Part shown: piece by piece, positions 1-8,461 of the stretch
Layout of the letters: each line of letters opens with the position of its first letter
Numbering within the stretch: position 1 is the stretch's first letter
Assembly (NCBI GenBank): GCA_016868105.1
Contig: VGIA01000010.1
Span: forward strand, 1 to 39,749
Source: Betaproteobacteria bacterium
GTDB taxonomy: Bacteria; Pseudomonadota; Gammaproteobacteria; Burkholderiales; SG8-39
Direction of reading: 5' to 3'
DNA length: 39,749 bases
The notes under the pieces: model-generated
Told to the model about the DNA's origin: nothing
The model's database searches: none
The model's input: the letters and a program-made list of their open reading frames with translations, nothing else
Position numbers and translations under genes: made by a program

Positions 1-242
1 TCGCCGAGGCGGTGCTGTCCTACATCGGCGTCGGCGTCGACCCCTCCACCAGCAGCTTCGGCACCATGATCAACTCCGCGCGCATGGAGATGTCGCGCGA
101 GCCCGTGGTCTGGTGGGCGCTGGCCACTGCCTTCGGCTTCATGCTCGTGCTGGTGCTGGCGGCGAACCTGTTGGCCGATGCGGTGCGCGATGGTTTCGAT
201 CCCCGGGTGCGCGTGAGCGCGCTGGCGAAGGCGGCGGCATGA
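1..242 (+). CDS. ABC transporter permease, DppC-like (3' end only)
   Basis: C-terminal end of an inner-membrane permease of the peptide/nickel ABC family. The reading frame is open from position 3 and its start lies left of the window. The first visible residues, EAVLSYIGVGVDPSTSSFG, match the cytoplasmic EAA-type loop of DppC/OppC permeases, which contacts the ATPase. A hydrophobic helix follows (ALATAFGFMLVLVLAANLLA), then the short DAVRDGFDPR tail typical of these proteins. The stop codon TGA (240-242) overlaps the ATG of the ATPase gene (239), so the two are translationally coupled. The substrate cannot be told from this fragment; family members move di- and oligopeptides, nickel, glutathione or opines. 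Confidence 0.9.
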   Translation, partial: AEAVLSYIGVGVDPSTSSFGTMINSARMEMSREPVVWWALATAFGFMLVLVLAANLLADAVRDGFDPRVRVSALAKAAA

Positions 243-2254
243 GCGAGAACACCCTGGCCGTCGAGGGGCTGGCGATGCGGATCGACACCGCAGCCGGCGA
301 GTTGCGGGCGGTGGACGGCATCGACCTGGAGCTGCGCAAGGGCGAATGCTTCGCCCTGGTGGGCGAATCCGGGTGCGGCAAGTCCATGACCGCGCTGTCG
401 CTGCTGCGCCTGCTGCCCGAGGCGGGACGGATCGCCGCGGGCCGCGTGCTGCTGGAGGGTCACGACCTGCTCGCGCTGCCGGAGGCGGCGATGCGGGCGG
501 TGCGGGGCCGGCGCGTGGCGATGATCTTCCAGGAACCCGCCACGGCGCTCAACCCCGTGCTGACGGTCGGGCGCCAGATCCTGGAGGTCATCGACCGGCA
601 CCTGGGCCTGGGCGCGGAGGAGGCCAAGGCACGAGCGCTCGCGCTGCTGGACTCGGTGGGGATCCCGGACGCGGCGCGGCGCTTCGAGGAGTACCCGTTC
701 CAGCTCTCCGGCGGCCTGAAGCAGCGCGTCATCATCGCCGCCGCACTGGCGGCCGATCCGGAGGTACTGGTGGCCGACGAGCCGACCACGGCGCTCGACG
801 TCACCATCCAGGCGCAGATCCTGGAGCTGCTCGCCAGGCTCCAGGCCGAGCGCGGCATGGCGCTGCTGCTGATCACGCACGACCTCGCCATCGTGGCGCA
901 GATGGCGCACCGGGTCGCGGTCATGTATGCCGGCCAGATCGTGGAACTGGCCACGCGCGAGCAGTTCTTCCGCGCCCCGCAGCACCCGTACTCCCGCAAG
1001 CTGTTCGACGCCGTGCCCACGCCGGAGAAACGCCCGGGCGAGCTGGCGGTGATTCCCGGGCAGGTGCCCTCGCTGCTGGGCGAGTTCCGCGGCTGCCGTT
1101 TCGCCGCGCGCTGCGACCAGGCCTTCGAGCGCTGCAAGTGGGTGGCGCCCGGCCTGGTGGCGCTCCCCGGGGGGCACCTGTCGCGCTGCCTGCTGCGGGA
1201 GAAGGGGCCGGCCGCGCCGCCGGGCGAGGTGACCGTGCTCGCCGGCAAGCGCAGTTCGTCCGCCGGCGAGGGCGAGGTGCTGCTCGAGGTGGCAGCCCTC
1301 AAGGTCCATTTCCCGATCCGGCGCGGACTGTTCAAGCGCACCGTCGGCCACCTCAAGGCGGTCGACGGCGTCTCGCTGCAGATCCGCGAGGGCCGTACCC
1401 TGGCGCTGGTGGGCGAGTCCGGATGCGGCAAGACCACCGTGGGCAAGGCCATCCTGCGCTTGCTCGCGCCCACCGGTGGCACCGTACGCTACGGCGGGGA
1501 AGACCTGGCCGCGCTATCCGGCGAAGAGCTGCGACTGCGGCGCCGCGCGATGCAGATCGTGTTCCAGGACCCCTATGCGTCGCTCAATCCGCGCATGCGC
1601 GTGGGCGACATCCTGGCCGAGGGGATGCGCGCGCTGGGGGTGGGCGGGGAGGAGTCCGGGCGCGCGGCGAAGATCGGCGCCCTGCTCGAGCAGGTGGGAC
1701 TGCCGCGCGAGGTGGTGGCGCGCTACCCGCACGAGTTCTCCGGCGGCCAGCGCCAGCGCATCGCGATCGCGCGCGCGCTCGCGGTGGAGCCCCGGCTCAT
1801 CATCTGCGACGAGCCCACCAGCGCGCTCGACGTCTCGGTGCAGGCGCAGATCCTCAACCTGCTGCGCGAGCTGCAGGCCAGGCTGGGCCTTGCCTACCTG
1901 TTCATCACCCACAACCTGTCGGTGGTCGAGTACCTCGCCCACGAAGTCGCGGTGATGTACCTGGGGCGGATCGTGGAGCAGGGAACGGTGGAGGAGGTGC
2001 TGGGCTCACCGCGGCATCCGTACACCGAGGCGCTGCTCTCCGCGGTGCCGCAGATCGACGGGCGGCAGCGCAGGGTGCGCCTCGCCGGTGACCTGCCCTC
2101 GCCGGCCAACCCGCCCGCGGGCTGCCATTTCCACCCCCGCTGCCCGAAGGCGCTGCCGGAATGCGCGCGGCACTGGCCGCAGAGCACGCGGCTGAGCCCG
2201 ACGCGGACGGTGAATTGCCTGCTCTACCGCTCGAGCACGGCGAGCAACCACTGA
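239..2254 (+). CDS. Fused double ABC ATPase of a peptide-type transporter (DppD-DppF/GsiA-like)
   Basis: A 671-residue protein with two complete ABC ATPase domains in tandem, replacing the usual separate DppD and DppF. Domain 1 has Walker A GESGCGKS at residues 42-49, the signature LSGGLKQR near 156 and Walker B VLVADEP. It ends in an oligopeptide-type C-terminal region (CRFAARCDQAFERC). Domain 2 has Walker A GESGCGKTT near 392, signature FSGGQRQR near 500 and Walker B LIICDEPTSALD, with a second Cys-containing tail (GCHFHPRCPKALPEC). I chose the ATG at 239 because it overlaps the permease stop and begins directly before the first ABC domain. An upstream in-frame ATG at 113 would add 42 residues inside the permease gene. 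It should energise the permease just upstream. The first signature reads GGLKQ rather than the commoner GGMRQ, which is minor. Confidence 0.95.
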   Translation: MSENTLAVEGLAMRIDTAAGELRAVDGIDLELRKGECFALVGESGCGKSMTALSLLRLLPEAGRIAAGRVLLEGHDLLALPEAAMRAVRGRRVAMIFQEPATALNPVLTVGRQILEVIDRHLGLGAEEAKARALALLDSVGIPDAARRFEEYPFQLSGGLKQRVIIAAALAADPEVLVADEPTTALDVTIQAQILELLARLQAERGMALLLITHDLAIVAQMAHRVAVMYAGQIVELATREQFFRAPQHPYSRKLFDAVPTPEKRPGELAVIPGQVPSLLGEFRGCRFAARCDQAFERCKWVAPGLVALPGGHLSRCLLREKGPAAPPGEVTVLAGKRSSSAGEGEVLLEVAALKVHFPIRRGLFKRTVGHLKAVDGVSLQIREGRTLALVGESGCGKTTVGKAILRLLAPTGGTVRYGGEDLAALSGEELRLRRRAMQIVFQDPYASLNPRMRVGDILAEGMRALGVGGEESGRAAKIGALLEQVGLPREVVARYPHEFSGGQRQRIAIARALAVEPRLIICDEPTSALDVSVQAQILNLLRELQARLGLAYLFITHNLSVVEYLAHEVAVMYLGRIVEQGTVEEVLGSPRHPYTEALLSAVPQIDGRQRRVRLAGDLPSPANPPAGCHFHPRCPKALPECARHWPQSTRLSPTRTVNCLLYRSSTASNH

Positions 2255-2350
2255 CCGAGGTCCTCGGGCAGGGGCGCGAGCCGGTGAAAAGAGCAGCCCC
2301 GCGCAGTCGGTGCCGACTCCCGGTCGCCAGAATACTGCACTGCAACAGGA

Positions 2351-2410
2351 TTCAAGATATGACTTTAAATAAATTAATCTATACTATGATTTACTGATAA
2401 TTTTCTTAGT
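2351..2410. other. AT-rich island between convergent genes
   Basis: This 60-base stretch has 11 G or C, against a strongly GC-rich surrounding. It lies between the convergent ATPase gene (ends 2254) and mltD (stop at 2384-2386) and includes the last codons of mltD, giving its Lys/Ile/Ser-rich tail. Of the rest of the 129-base gap, a short GTCGG/CCGAC dyad near 2305-2318 is the only structure seen. The island could unwind easily and help end transcription, or be a scar of an insertion. No terminator hairpin with a T-run is visible. Confidence 0.5.
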
Positions 2411-3958
2411 TGTAAGTGGTTTGGGTTTGCCTCCAGCAGGCTTCCTGATGGGCGTTCCGGAGGGTGCCGCCCCGGTCTGGATTTTGAGGGTCTGGCCAAC
2501 CTGGAGCCGGCCGATGGGATTCCAGCGCCGCAGGTCCTCGACGCTGACACGGTAGTGGGCGGCGATGGAAGCGAGAGTTTCGCCCGGCTTGACCCGGTGC
2601 GCCGAGGTTCGCGGCTGCGGGGTGGGGATCGGGGGCGCGTACATGATCGGCAGGCGCTTGCCCGAGGCCGCGGCACTGTTCGTGGGCACCACCAGCAGCG
2701 CGGGGACAGCCCGGTTGCGCGGCGTGATGCCGTTGACCTCTTTCAGTTGCGCCAGGCCGACGCTGAAACGCCGCGCGATCGCCTCCAGCGTCTCGCCCTT
2801 CTTCGGCGAGTAGGTCTGCCACGACACCAGCCCCTTGTCGTCGTGCTTGATCAGGTTGGCGTGGAACACCTCCACCCGGTCGGCGGGCAGGACGATGCGG
2901 GGGTTGACGTTGACCGGTATCAGCGGACGGTTGAAGCCCGGGTTGAGCGCCAGGAACTCCTCCACCGGCATCTCGGCCAGGCGCGCCGCCAGGCGCACGT
3001 CGATGTCGCGCGTCTTGGTTACGGTGGCGAAGTAAGGCTGGTTCGGGATCGGGTCGAGGTCAAGGCCGAACACCTTGGGGTCGGCGATGATGGCCTTCAG
3101 TGCCTGCAGCTTGGGCACGTAGTGGCGCGTCTCCTGCGGCATGTTGATGCTGGAGTAATCCAGCGGCAGCCCTGCGGCGCGGTTCTTCTCCAGCGCGCGC
3201 GCCACGGCGTTCTCGCCCCAGTTGTAAGAGGCGAGAGCGAGGTGCCAGTCGCCGTGCATGTCGTAGACATCCTTCAGATACTCCAGCGCCGCTGCGGTGG
3301 AGGCGACGATGTCGCGGCGGGCGTCGTACCACCAGCTTTGCTTGAGATCGTAGCGTTTGCCGGTGCCGGGGATGAACTGCCACAGGCCGGAGGCGTGGGC
3401 GCGCGAGTAGGCCATCGGGTTGAAGGAGCTCTCCACCATCGGCAGCAGCGCGAGTTCCGTTGGCAGGCCGCGGCGCTCGATTTCCTCGACGATGTGGAAC
3501 ATGTAGATCCGGCTGCGGTTGAACACGCGCCTGAGGTAGTCCGGTCGCGCCGCGTACCAGGCGATCTTCTCGCGCACCAGGGGCCCGTCGAGGTCCGCCA
3601 TCGCGAACCCGTCCCGGATGCGCTGCCAGACGTCGTCGGCGCGCAGCGTGCGGTCCACTGTCGCGATGCGCGGCCCGAGGCGGAGCTCCTCGCGCGAGCC
3701 TTCGAACGGCACCAGGCTGGCGGCCTCGAGCGGCTGGGCCGGGGCCGACGCAGGGACCGCAGGCGCATCGCGAAAGACGAGCACCGGCGAGTCGGGCTGG
3801 TGGCGCGAGGCGGGCGCCGGGACCGCGGGCGCCGGGAACGCGGGCACCTGGGCCACGGGCGCCGGGGCCACGGGCGCCGGGGCCGCGGGGGACTGCGGCA
3901 GCGACTCGCAACCGGCAAGCGCGAGCAGGGCAAGCGTTCCGAGCGCGAGCCGGAGCAT
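2384..3958 (-). CDS. mltD: Membrane-bound lytic murein transglycosylase D
   Basis: Lipoprotein lytic transglycosylase of 524 residues that cleaves peptidoglycan glycan strands to 1,6-anhydromuramyl products in the periplasm. The N-terminus is a lipoprotein signal with a lipobox LALAGC (Cys17), followed by a Pro/Ala-rich linker built from PAPVA-like repeats (about residues 24-50). The SLT domain carries the catalytic Glu176 in VESSFNP, then GLWQFIPGTG and ASYNWGENAV. Two LysM peptidoglycan-binding repeats close the protein (SPKKGETLEAIARRFSV and VKPGETLASIAAHYRV). It is somewhat longer than E. coli MltD (about 450 residues), mainly through the linker. It lies 19 bases downstream of gloB on the same strand, so it is probably co-transcribed. 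The last residues (KKIISKS) are encoded in the AT-rich island. Confidence 0.95.
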   Translation of the reverse strand: MLRLALGTLALLALAGCESLPQSPAAPAPVAPAPVAQVPAFPAPAVPAPASRHQPDSPVLVFRDAPAVPASAPAQPLEAASLVPFEGSREELRLGPRIATVDRTLRADDVWQRIRDGFAMADLDGPLVREKIAWYAARPDYLRRVFNRSRIYMFHIVEEIERRGLPTELALLPMVESSFNPMAYSRAHASGLWQFIPGTGKRYDLKQSWWYDARRDIVASTAAALEYLKDVYDMHGDWHLALASYNWGENAVARALEKNRAAGLPLDYSSINMPQETRHYVPKLQALKAIIADPKVFGLDLDPIPNQPYFATVTKTRDIDVRLAARLAEMPVEEFLALNPGFNRPLIPVNVNPRIVLPADRVEVFHANLIKHDDKGLVSWQTYSPKKGETLEAIARRFSVGLAQLKEVNGITPRNRAVPALLVVPTNSAAASGKRLPIMYAPPIPTPQPRTSAHRVKPGETLASIAAHYRVSVEDLRRWNPIGRLQVGQTLKIQTGAAPSGTPIRKPAGGKPKPLTTKKIISKS

Positions 3959-3977
3959 GCCCGAGGCTAGGGTGCCG

Positions 3978-4742
3978 TCACGAGCGGTTCTTCCACTCGC
4001 GGATGGCGGTGAACACGCCCACCGGGTCGCCGATGCGGGAGCCCAGGTACTTGTTCGCGGACTCGATCACCGGCGGCTCGGCGCAGCGCAGGAAGGGATT
4101 GGTGGCGCGCTCCTCGCCCAGCGTCGAGGGCAGCGAGGGCTTGCCGGCGGCGCGCAGGTTCCGCACGCGTTCCTCGCGCGCCGCGAGGGCGGCGTTGCCG
4201 GGATCCACCTTGCGCGCGAATTCGATGTTGGCCAGGGTGTACTCATGCCCGCAGTAGAGCCGTGTCTGGTCCGGCAGCGCCGCCAACTTCCCCAGCGAGG
4301 CCAGCATTTGCGGAGGCGTGCCTTCGAACACGCGGCCGCAGCCGCAGGCGAACAGCGTGTCGCCGCTGAAAAGCGATCCTGCGCCATAATAGGCCACATG
4401 CGCGCGCGTATGCCCCGGGATGTCGAACACGGACAGGACAAGGCCGAGCTGCGGGAGTTCCACGCCATCGCCTTCCCCGACCGGGTGCGTCAGCTCGGGA
4501 ATGGGCTCGCCCTTCGGGCCGTGCACCGGGACCTTCGCGTCGCGCACCAGTTCGGCGATGCCGCCGACGTGGTCCGGGTGATGGTGCGTTGCCAGGATGG
4601 CGCACAGCGTGAGGCCCTCCTCGTCAAGGTATCGGCGCACCGGGGCGGCCTGTCCCGGATCCACCACGGCGGCGAAGCTGCCCTTGCGCAGCGTCCACAT
4701 GTAGTTGTCCCTGAAGGCCGGTAGCGGAACGATCTGGAGCAT
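3978..4742 (-). CDS. gloB: Hydroxyacylglutathione hydrolase (glyoxalase II)
   Basis: Metallo-beta-lactamase-fold enzyme of 254 residues that hydrolyses S-lactoylglutathione to D-lactate and glutathione, the second step of methylglyoxal detoxification. The binuclear metal motif THHHPDH is at residues 52-58, with further ligands His111 (PGHTRAH), Asp128 (FSGDTLF) and His166 (CGHEYT). The C-terminal glyoxalase II region contains TNPFLR. Length and start ([14 protein letters not shown]) fit the family closely. Its start codon (4742-4740) overlaps the ATG of the divergent methyltransferase gene (4741-4743) by two bases. gloB and mltD form a two-gene unit. Confidence 0.96.
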   Translation of the reverse strand: MLQIVPLPAFRDNYMWTLRKGSFAAVVDPGQAAPVRRYLDEEGLTLCAILATHHHPDHVGGIAELVRDAKVPVHGPKGEPIPELTHPVGEGDGVELPQLGLVLSVFDIPGHTRAHVAYYGAGSLFSGDTLFACGCGRVFEGTPPQMLASLGKLAALPDQTRLYCGHEYTLANIEFARKVDPGNAALAAREERVRNLRAAGKPSLPSTLGEERATNPFLRCAEPPVIESANKYLGSRIGDPVGVFTAIREWKNRS

Positions 4743-5541
4743 GGATCGGCAATCCTTCGCTTCGAATGGCGCGGCCAAGTATAACGGCGCGAAGGGGCCG
4801 CGCTCGGCCCAGCTCGCCGACTGGTTCACCACCCCGCAGGGTCGCCACGTGCTGGCGTGGGAACTGGCGCAGTTCGCGAGCGCAACCGAGGACGTGTTCG
4901 GCTTCCGCGCGCTGCAGGCCGGCCTGCCCGGGATCGATTTCCTCGCCGGCAACCGCATTCCGTTCCGTTTCTCGGTCGCGATCGAGCCGGGTGCGGCGCT
5001 CGCCGCCGACCCGCTCCAGCTGCCGCTTGCCGGCCAGAGCGTCGACCTGCTGGTGCTGCCCCACGCCCTGGAGTTCAGCGCCGATCCGCATCTGGTGCTG
5101 CGCGAGGCCGAGCGCGTGCTGATGCCCGAGGGGCAGCTCGTGATCTCCGGGTTCAACCCGCTTTCGCTGTGGCGCCTGCGCCAGATGGCGATGGGCGAAA
5201 CCAGGCGCACGGCCGCCGGCGCGCCCTGGGACGGCCGCTTCATCGGGCTGCCGCGTCTGAAGGAATGGCTGCGCCTGCTTGGCTTCGAGTTGAACGGCGG
5301 GCGCTTCGGCTGCTATGCGCCGCCGTTTGCGAGCCCGGCATGGCTGCAGCGCTTCGAGTTCATGGAGAGGGCCGGCGCGCGCTGGTGGCCCATCATGGGC
5401 GGCACCTACGTGGTGCGCGCGGTCAAGCGGGTGCACGGCATGCGCCTGATCACGCCGGCCTGGCGGCGCGAGCGCGCGCGGCGGCGCGCGCTGGCCGCGG
5501 TATCCCAGCGCAACGGCTCGGCACGCCACCGGCATGAGTGA
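4741..5541 (+). CDS. Class I SAM-dependent methyltransferase-like protein
   Basis: A 266-residue protein of the Methyltransf_11-like family commonly found between gloB and rnhA in betaproteobacteria. The second half of a Rossmann methyltransferase is clear: [18 protein letters not shown] (motif II/post-I region), [19 protein letters not shown] (strand 4-5 region) and the [11 protein letters not shown] segment. The glycine-rich SAM motif I (GxGxG) is not recognisable in the N-terminal part. The ATG at 4741 gives a short leader before the conserved [10 protein letters not shown] segment. No later ATG, GTG or TTG lies between them, so this start is kept although it overlaps the gloB start codon. 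The stop overlaps rnhA by 8 bases. The substrate is unknown. Confidence 0.85.
   Translation: MDRQSFASNGAAKYNGAKGPRSAQLADWFTTPQGRHVLAWELAQFASATEDVFGFRALQAGLPGIDFLAGNRIPFRFSVAIEPGAALAADPLQLPLAGQSVDLLVLPHALEFSADPHLVLREAERVLMPEGQLVISGFNPLSLWRLRQMAMGETRRTAAGAPWDGRFIGLPRLKEWLRLLGFELNGGRFGCYAPPFASPAWLQRFEFMERAGARWWPIMGGTYVVRAVKRVHGMRLITPAWRRERARRRALAAVSQRNGSARHRHE
4778..4783 (-). promoter_or_regulatory. Candidate -10 box for gloB-mltD
   Basis: Read on the minus strand this is TATACT, one mismatch from TATAAT, 35 bases upstream of the gloB start. No good -35 hexamer is seen at 16-18 bases. If real, it lies inside the first codons of the divergent methyltransferase gene. On the plus strand the same spot reads TATAAC (4780-4785). 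Confidence 0.35.
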
Positions 5542-5974
5542 GGACGTGGTCGAGCTCTACGCCGACGGCGCCTGCAAGGGCAACCCCGGGTGCGGTGGCT
5601 GGGGCGTCGTCCTGCGCGCCCGCGGGCGCGAGAAGGAGCTCTACGGCGGCGAGGCGGCCACCACCAACAATCGCATGGAACTGCAGGCGGTCATCGAAGG
5701 CCTGTCGGCGCTCAAGCGCCGCAGCCGGGTGAAGGTCTACACCGACTCGCAGTACGTGCAGAAAGGCATCTCGGAGTGGATTCACGACTGGAAGCGGCGC
5801 GGCTGGCGCACCGCCGCAAGGGCGCCGGTGAAGAACGCCGACCTGTGGCGGGTGCTGGACGAAGTCGCCGGCGGCCACGAGGTGGAGTGGCACTGGGTGA
5901 GGGGGCACGCCGGGCACCCGGAGAACGAGCGCGCGGACGCGCTGGCGAACAAGGGCGCCGGGGAGGCCGGCTGA
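5534..5974 (+). CDS. rnhA: Ribonuclease HI
   Basis: Cytoplasmic endonuclease of 146 residues that degrades the RNA strand of RNA:DNA hybrids. The metal-binding tetrad is complete: Asp11 ([11 protein letters not shown]), Glu49 (NNRMELQA), Asp71 (VYTDSQYV) and Asp135 (NERADALAN), with the catalytic His125 in [11 protein letters not shown]. The basic handle helix ([10 protein letters not shown]) is present. The start overlaps the methyltransferase stop by 8 bases, and dnaQ begins one base after its stop. This rnhA-dnaQ pairing is widespread in Proteobacteria. Confidence 0.97.
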   Translation: MSEDVVELYADGACKGNPGCGGWGVVLRARGREKELYGGEAATTNNRMELQAVIEGLSALKRRSRVKVYTDSQYVQKGISEWIHDWKRRGWRTAARAPVKNADLWRVLDEVAGGHEVEWHWVRGHAGHPENERADALANKGAGEAG

Positions 5975-5975
5975 C

Positions 5976-6683
5976 ATGGCGGCGCGGCAGATCGTGCTGG
6001 ACACCGAGACCACCGGCCTGGACGCGAGCAACGGCGACCGGGTGGTGGAGATCGGCTGCATCGAGCTGCTCAACCGGCGGGTGGGCGAGCGCGGCTTCCA
6101 CCAGTACCTGAATCCGGAGCGCGACATCGAGGAGGGCGCGGCCAAGGTGCACGGCCTGACGCTGGAGTTCCTCTCCGACAAGCCGCGCTTCGCCGACATC
6201 GCCGCCGAGTTCCTCGACTACCTCGCCGGCGCGGAACTGATCATCCACAACGCCGACTTCGACGTCGGTTTCCTGGACGCCGAACTCAAGCACGCCGGGC
6301 TGGGCGCGCTCAGGGGCCACGTCTCGGGCGTGGTGGACACGCTGTCGATGGCGCGCGAGCTGCACCCGGGCAAGCGAAATTCCCTGGATGCGCTGTGCGA
6401 GCGCTACGCCATCGACAACGCGCACCGCACCCTGCACGGCGCGCAGCTGGACGCGCGCCTGCTGGCGGATGTGTACCTCGCGATGACGCGCGGGCAGGAG
6501 AGCCTGGTCATCGAACTGGACACCCCGGCCGCGGCGGCGGCCGCGGCAGCACGCCTGGACGCCTCGAAACTCGAGGTGCTCAAGGCAAGCAAGGAGGAGG
6601 AGGCCGCGCACCAGGCCTACCTGGATGCGCTGGACAAGGCGGCCAAGGGCGGCGCCAGCGTCTGGCGCAAGCTGCAGCCCTAG
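5976..6683 (+). CDS. dnaQ: DNA polymerase III epsilon subunit (3'-5' proofreading exonuclease)
   Basis: Proofreading subunit of the replicative polymerase, 235 residues. The DEDDh exonuclease motifs are intact: Asp9 and Glu11 in LDTETTG (Exo I), Asp96 in HNADFDVGF (Exo II), and His154 and Asp159 in HGAQLDARLLAD (Exo III). The exonuclease domain ends near residue 175. A linker with a run of eight alanines (185-192) leads to a Lys/Glu-rich C-terminal helix, where epsilon normally binds the alpha subunit. It starts one base after rnhA. The alanine run is encoded by GCG/GCC repeats and is likely to vary in length between relatives. Confidence 0.96.
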   Translation: MAARQIVLDTETTGLDASNGDRVVEIGCIELLNRRVGERGFHQYLNPERDIEEGAAKVHGLTLEFLSDKPRFADIAAEFLDYLAGAELIIHNADFDVGFLDAELKHAGLGALRGHVSGVVDTLSMARELHPGKRNSLDALCERYAIDNAHRTLHGAQLDARLLADVYLAMTRGQESLVIELDTPAAAAAAAARLDASKLEVLKASKEEEAAHQAYLDALDKAAKGGASVWRKLQP

Positions 6684-6789
6684 ACCGCCAGCCGCTCCAC
6701 ATTGTGTTCCATGACGGCTCAGTTCCGGGTTCGCGGCCAGGCCCAGGCGAGCACGATGGGGTGGCTGCGGCGGACAGGTTTCCTGGATT

Positions 6790-6795
6790 TATACT
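6790..6795 (+). promoter_or_regulatory. Candidate -10 box for the acyl-CoA synthetase gene
   Basis: TATACT ends 8 bases before the ATG at 6804. Transcription from it would begin within a few bases of the start codon, leaving almost no leader. No Shine-Dalgarno sequence is visible in front of that ATG. No convincing -35 hexamer stands at 16-18 bases; a GACA-containing hexamer at 6771-6776 is too close. The 120-base gap from dnaQ holds nothing else recognised. Confidence 0.35.
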
Positions 6796-6803
6796 TGCCC
6801 AGT

Positions 6804-8453
6804 ATGAGCGCCACCGCCAACCCCTACGATCGCGACCTGGCGAAGAACCCGGCGAACCATGCCCCTTTGACGCCTCTGGGATTCCTGGAGCGCGCCGCGT
6901 ACGTGTACCCCAAGCGCACTGCCGTCATCCACGGCAGGCGCCGCTTCACCTGGCAGCAGACCCATGCCCGCTGCCGCCGCCTCGCTTGCGCGCTGGCGAA
7001 GCGCGGGCTGGGCAAGGGCGACACCGTCGCGGCCATGCTGGCCAACACCCCGGAGATGGTCGAATGCCATTTCGGCGTGCCGATGGCCGGCGCGGTGCTC
7101 AACACCCTCAACACGCGCCTCGATGCCGAGGCCATCGCCTTCATGCTGGACCACGGCGAGGCAAAGTTGCTGATCACCGATCGGGAGTTCTCCCCCACCA
7201 TCGAGAAGGCGCTGCAGCTCGCCAGACACAGGCCCTTCGTGGTGGACGTGGACGACAGCGAGTACCGCGGGGAAGGCAAGCGCCTCGGCGAAACCGACTA
7301 CGAGAAATTCATCGCGGCGGGCGATCCCGCGTTTGCCTGGAAGCTGCCGGATGACGAGTGGGATGCGATTTCCCTCAATTACACCTCCGGCACCACCGGC
7401 GACCCCAAGGGCGTGGTCTACCACCACCGCGGCGCGTACCTGAACGCGGTGTGCAACATCATCACCTGGGGCATGCCGCAGCACGCGGTGTACCTGTGGA
7501 CGCTGCCCATGTTCCACTGCAACGGCTGGTGCTTCCCCTGGACCATGGCGGCCAATGCGGGCACCAACGTCTGCCTGAGGAAGGTGGAGGCGAAGGCCAT
7601 CTTCGATGCCATCCGCACGCACAAGGTGTCGCACTACTGCGGCGCGCCGATCGTGCACTCGACGCTGATCAACGCCCCGGCCGAGCTGCGCCAGGGCATT
7701 TCCCATCGCGTCCACGGCATGGTGGCCGCCGCCGCGCCGCCGGCGGCGATGATCGAGGGCATGGAGCGCCTGGGCTTCGACATCACCCATGTCTACGGCC
7801 TGACCGAGGTCTACGGCCCGGCCACGGTCTGCGCCAAGCACGAGGAGTGGAACGCGGTGGACATCGCCGAGCGCACGCGCCTCAACGGCCGCCAGGGCGT
7901 GCGCTACCTGATGGAGGAGGGGCTCACCGTCATGGACCCGGAGACCATGCGGCCGGTGCCCGCCGACGGCGAAACCATGGGCGAGATCATGTTCCGCGGC
8001 AACATCACCATGAAGGGCTATCTGAAGAATCCGGCTTCCACCAGCAAAGCCTTCGCCGGCGGCTGGTTCCATTCCGGCGACCTTGCGGTCATGCAACCCG
8101 ACGGCTACATCAAGATCAAGGATCGCTCCAAGGACATCATCATTTCGGGCGGGGAGAACATCTCGTCCCTGGAGGTGGAGGACGTGCTCTACCGGCATCC
8201 GTCGGTGCTCGCCGCCGCGGTGGTGGCCAAGCCCGACGCCAAGTGGGGCGAGACGCCCTATGCCTTCGTCGAACTCAAGCCCGGCGCGAGCGTGACCGAA
8301 GCCCAGATCGTCGCCTTCTGCCGGGAGCACCTGGCGCACTTCAAGGCGCCCAGGGCGGTGGCCTTCGGCGAGCTGCCCAAGACCTCGACCGGCAAGATCC
8401 AGAAATTCGTGCTGCGCGAGAGGGCGAAGGCCACCGGCGCGATCGACACCTAG
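6804..8453 (+). CDS. Acyl-CoA synthetase (AMP-forming), DmdB/medium-chain family
   Basis: ANL-superfamily ligase of 549 residues that activates a carboxylic acid with ATP to an acyl-AMP and then to acyl-CoA. The P-loop TSGTTGDPKG is at residues 194-203, the adenylate-forming motif YGLTEVYGPA follows, the hinge region contains SGDLAV...IKDRSKDIIISGGENIS, and the catalytic lysine is Lys531 in TGKIQK. The sequence resembles the branch that includes 3-methylmercaptopropionate-CoA ligase (DmdB) and medium-chain fatty acid ligases; the substrate cannot be fixed. The start MSATANPYDRDL was chosen because this N-terminus is typical of the family. In-frame ATGs upstream (6702, 6756) would add unmatched sequence. 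A crotonase gene follows after 8 bases. Confidence 0.92.
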   Translation: MSATANPYDRDLAKNPANHAPLTPLGFLERAAYVYPKRTAVIHGRRRFTWQQTHARCRRLACALAKRGLGKGDTVAAMLANTPEMVECHFGVPMAGAVLNTLNTRLDAEAIAFMLDHGEAKLLITDREFSPTIEKALQLARHRPFVVDVDDSEYRGEGKRLGETDYEKFIAAGDPAFAWKLPDDEWDAISLNYTSGTTGDPKGVVYHHRGAYLNAVCNIITWGMPQHAVYLWTLPMFHCNGWCFPWTMAANAGTNVCLRKVEAKAIFDAIRTHKVSHYCGAPIVHSTLINAPAELRQGISHRVHGMVAAAAPPAAMIEGMERLGFDITHVYGLTEVYGPATVCAKHEEWNAVDIAERTRLNGRQGVRYLMEEGLTVMDPETMRPVPADGETMGEIMFRGNITMKGYLKNPASTSKAFAGGWFHSGDLAVMQPDGYIKIKDRSKDIIISGGENISSLEVEDVLYRHPSVLAAAVVAKPDAKWGETPYAFVELKPGASVTEAQIVAFCREHLAHFKAPRAVAFGELPKTSTGKIQKFVLRERAKATGAIDT

Positions 8454-8461
8454 GAGGAAAA

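Noticed and set aside
2305-2318. Terminator after the ABC ATPase gene
   Set aside because: The dyad AGTCGG/CCGACT leaves only two loop bases (four if one pair opens) and is not followed by a T-run.
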